From positions 1 through 6,590 of the forward strand of contig JBBQLH010000144.1 of the NCBI GenBank assembly GCA_038327685.1: 6,590 bases of DNA, written 5' to 3'. The position numbers and the translations under genes were made by a program. The notes under the pieces were generated by a model, which worked only from the letters and a program-made list of their open reading frames with translations, had not been told where the DNA came from and ran no database searches. Below, one piece after another: positions 5,036-6,590 of the stretch. Source of the DNA: DASQFQ01 sp038327685 (GTDB taxonomy: Bacteria > Actinomycetota > Thermoleophilia > Solirubrobacterales > Solirubrobacteraceae). How positions within the stretch are numbered: the first letter of the stretch is position 1; every line of letters starts with the position of its first letter.

Positions 5036-6325
5036 CTACGAGGGGACGCCCGGAGGTGGCGCCGAGGCGCCGGACGGGGCGACCGGCGGCTGCGTGGCCA
5101 CCGGCGGAGCCGCGGCAGGTGCGACCGGAGGTGCGGCAGGCGGCTGCGAGGCCACCGGGGGCGCGGACGGGGGGTGCGGCTCCGCGACCTGCGCCGGCGC
5201 GCCGTCGATCTTGCCCTCGCCCTTGTTCGGATGCGAGCGCGGGCCGATCCGCGACTGCGCGGCGACCATGAGCTTGAAGTCGTGCGGCGAGGAGGCGGTA
5301 CGGACGGCGTCCTCCATCGTGATCCGGCCGGCCTGCAGGTGCTCGAGCAGGTGCTGGTCGAAGGTCTGCATCCCGTAGTAACCGCCCTCCGTGATGACCT
5401 CGCCGAGCATGCCCGTCTGCTTGGGGTCGAGGATCATGTCGTGGACGCGGCCGGTCATGACCATGATCTCGCAGACCGCGACGCGGCCCGATCCGTCCGG
5501 GGTGCGGACGAGGCGCTGCGAGACGATGCCCTTGAGCGTGCCGGCGATCATGGCGCGAGCCTGCTGCTGCTGGTGCGGCGGGAAGAAGTCGATGATGCGG
5601 TTGATGCTCTCCGGCGCGTCCACGGTATGGAGCGTGGAGAGCACGAGGTGACCGGTCTCGGCCGCCGACAGGGCGGTGTGGACCGTCTCCTCGTCACGCA
5701 TCTCGCCGACGAGGATGACGTCCGGGTCCTGGCGCAGCACGCGGCGCAGCGCGCGCTTGAAGGACGCCGTGTCCTGGCCGACCTCGCGCTGGTTGAGGAT
5801 GCAGTTGCGGTCGCGGTGCAGGAACTCGATCGGGTCCTCGATCGTGACGATGTGCTTGTGCATCGTCCGGTTCATGTGGTCGATCATCGCCGCGAGCGTC
5901 GTCGACTTGCCGGAGCCCGTCGTGCCGGTGAGCAGGATGATCCCGCGCTCCTCCTCGGCCAGCCGGGAGATCACGGACGGCAGGTTGAGCTCGTCGACCG
6001 ACTTGATGTTCACCGGGATCGCACGCATGACCACCGAGACGGTGCCGCGCTGGTAGAAGGCATTGACGCGGAAGCGCGCGAGGCCCTCCAGCGAATAGGA
6101 GAAGTCGACCTCGTTCTCGGCCTCGAACTCCGCGAGCTTGTTCGCGTCCTGGAGCATGTCCTGGACGGCGTCCATCGTGTCCTGCGGGGCCAGCGGCTCG
6201 AAGCCGGGGATGGGCTGAAGCTTGCCGTGGAGGCGAACCAGCGGCGGCGAGGGGACCTTCAGATGGAGGTCCGACCCCTCGGACGCGATGAGGTAGCGGA
6301 GTGCTTGATCGAGATCGAAAGACAT
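5036..6325 (-). CDS. pilT: Type IV pilus twitching/retraction ATPase PilT with Pro/Ala-rich tail
   Basis: A 429-residue secretion-superfamily ATPase that powers pilus retraction at the inner face of the membrane as a hexamer. The N-terminal PAS-like domain contains SDLHLKVPSPPLVRLHGKL (18-36). The RecA-like domain carries Walker A GTTGSGKST (134-142), the Asp box TIEDPIE (161-167), Walker B ILVGEMRDEET (204-214) and the His box TGHLVLSTLHT (224-234). A typical C-terminal helical region follows to about 365. PilT proteins usually end near 350-370 residues; here about 60 extra residues form a disordered tail of PPVA-type units (PPVASQ, PPVATQ). ATG 6325 is the only upstream start possible: an in-frame TAG lies 4 codons before it. 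A 7-bp hairpin abuts the start codon and no ordinary Shine-Dalgarno sequence is seen. It follows the sigma factor gene by 41 bp on the same strand. Other pilus genes are not in the window. Confidence 0.95.
   Translation of the reverse strand: MSFDLDQALRYLIASEGSDLHLKVPSPPLVRLHGKLQPIPGFEPLAPQDTMDAVQDMLQDANKLAEFEAENEVDFSYSLEGLARFRVNAFYQRGTVSVVMRAIPVNIKSVDELNLPSVISRLAEEERGIILLTGTTGSGKSTTLAAMIDHMNRTMHKHIVTIEDPIEFLHRDRNCILNQREVGQDTASFKRALRRVLRQDPDVILVGEMRDEETVHTALSAAETGHLVLSTLHTVDAPESINRIIDFFPPHQQQQARAMIAGTLKGIVSQRLVRTPDGSGRVAVCEIMVMTGRVHDMILDPKQTGMLGEVITEGGYYGMQTFDQHLLEHLQAGRITMEDAVRTASSPHDFKLMVAAQSRIGPRSHPNKGEGKIDGAPAQVAEPHPPSAPPVASQPPAAPPVAPAAAPPVATQPPVAPSGASAPPPGVPS
5085..5161. repeat. 23-bp direct repeat within the pilT tail, 54-bp period
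   Basis: Bases 5085-5107 (beginning GGCGGCTGCGTGGCCACC) and 5139-5161 (beginning GGCGGCTGCGAGGCCACC) differ at two positions and are offset by 54 bp, an exact 18 codons. They encode the two PPVA(S/T)QPP units, so the tail seems to have grown by in-frame duplication. Confidence 0.7.
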
Positions 6326-6345
6326 CCCGGCCTACATCGGCCGGG
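6326..6345 (-). promoter_or_regulatory. Hairpin directly abutting the pilT start codon
   Basis: CCCGGCC (6326-6332) and GGCCGGG (6339-6345) form a perfect 7-bp GC stem with a 6-nt loop; its last base is next to the pilT ATG. The minus-strand loop region reads ATG-TAG, a start followed at once by a stop, in frame with pilT. It could be a terminator of the sigma gene, a translational control element, or a structure that brings the upstream GATAGG close to the ATG. Confidence 0.55.
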
Positions 6346-6366
6346 TGCCTATCTCTCTTGAATGCT

Positions 6367-6590
6367 CTACGCCACGTCGCGAAGCTTCTGGGCCTCCGCG
6401 AGGGACTGCAGCTTCTTGAGCGACTGGTTCTCGATCTGGCGGATGCGCTCGCGCGTCACGTTGAACGTGCGGCCGACCTCGTCGAGCGTCCGGGGGTGCT
6501 CCCCGCCCAGGCCGTAGCGCAGCTCGAGCACGCGGCGCTCGCGGTAGGAGAGGTTCTCCAGCGCCTCGCGCAGCGCCTCCTTGGTGAGGA
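6367..6590 (-). CDS. RNA polymerase sigma-70 family factor, region 4 (3' end of gene, partial)
   Basis: The last 73 complete codons before the TAG at 6369-6367; the 5' part lies beyond the window. The translation begins LTKEALREALENLSYRERRV and continues with LELRYGLGGEHPRTLDEVG. The helix-turn-helix region then reads FNVTRERIRQIENQSLKKLQ. This is the region 4.1/4.2 signature of the principal (RpoD/SigA-like) or closely related group 2 sigma factors; region 4.2 binds the -35 element. The ending AQKLRDVA is shorter and less basic than the common RKLRSFLD ending of housekeeping RpoD, so a group 2 factor remains possible. It is read in the direction of pilT. Confidence 0.92.
   Translation of the reverse strand, partial: LTKEALREALENLSYRERRVLELRYGLGGEHPRTLDEVGRTFNVTRERIRQIENQSLKKLQSLAEAQKLRDVA

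Noticed and set aside
4964..6361. 465-codon open frame on the plus strand opposite pilT
   Set aside because: It is the antisense shadow of pilT: Arg/Asp/Leu-rich composition with no domain, while the minus strand encodes every PilT motif. Long antisense frames are common at this GC content.

Overview
The window is uniformly very GC-rich with actinobacterial-style genes. An ArsA/Get3-like ATPase of the actinobacterial type, HxlR regulators, an AIM24 protein and a PilT ATPase beside a principal-type sigma factor suggest a soil actinobacterium, most likely of the Thermoleophilia (Solirubrobacterales). That placement is inference from gene content and composition; there is no rRNA or marker alignment to prove it. 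I see no tRNA, rRNA, CRISPR array, insertion sequence or phage gene.

Layout. (1) Positions 2-922, + strand: the C-terminal part of an ArsA-like ATPase, cut by the window edge. (2) It converges on a leftward block whose last gene stops at 972, with a hairpin terminator between them. (3) The leftward block reads, in transcription order, an HtrA-like serine protease with a PDZ domain (3574 to 2690), an HxlR regulator (2662 to 2306) and a 414-residue protein whose C-terminal half looks like an Apea-type HEPN domain without its catalytic histidine (2216 to 972). (4) A 211-bp divergent region (3575-3785) holds an operator-like palindrome and a large 22-bp-arm inverted repeat. (5) A second HxlR regulator (3786-4223, +) converges, with a 3-nt gap, on (6) a leftward AIM24-family gene. 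(7) Further right are leftward pilT (twitching ATPase) with an unusual Pro/Ala tail, and the 3' end of a sigma-70 family gene (region 4).

Regulation is the most interesting part. Two 17-bp palindromes with the same architecture (ACTT-N-N, 5-bp spacer, N-N-AAGT) lie upstream of the protease and of the first HxlR gene, as expected for a winged-helix dimer that controls the protease and itself. The two HxlR genes also share a conserved block (16 of 20 identical) just before their starts, and both look leaderless, with a TANNNT -10 box 6-7 nt before the start codon. A plausible reading is a small HxlR-controlled stress module (protease, regulator, HEPN-like protein) with a second regulator facing away from it. 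Its inducer and substrates cannot be read from the sequence.

The pilT/sigma and AIM24 parts look like ordinary core genes with some non-standard control features: a hairpin ending exactly at the pilT start codon, and a pilT terminator that overlaps the putative AIM24 promoter.
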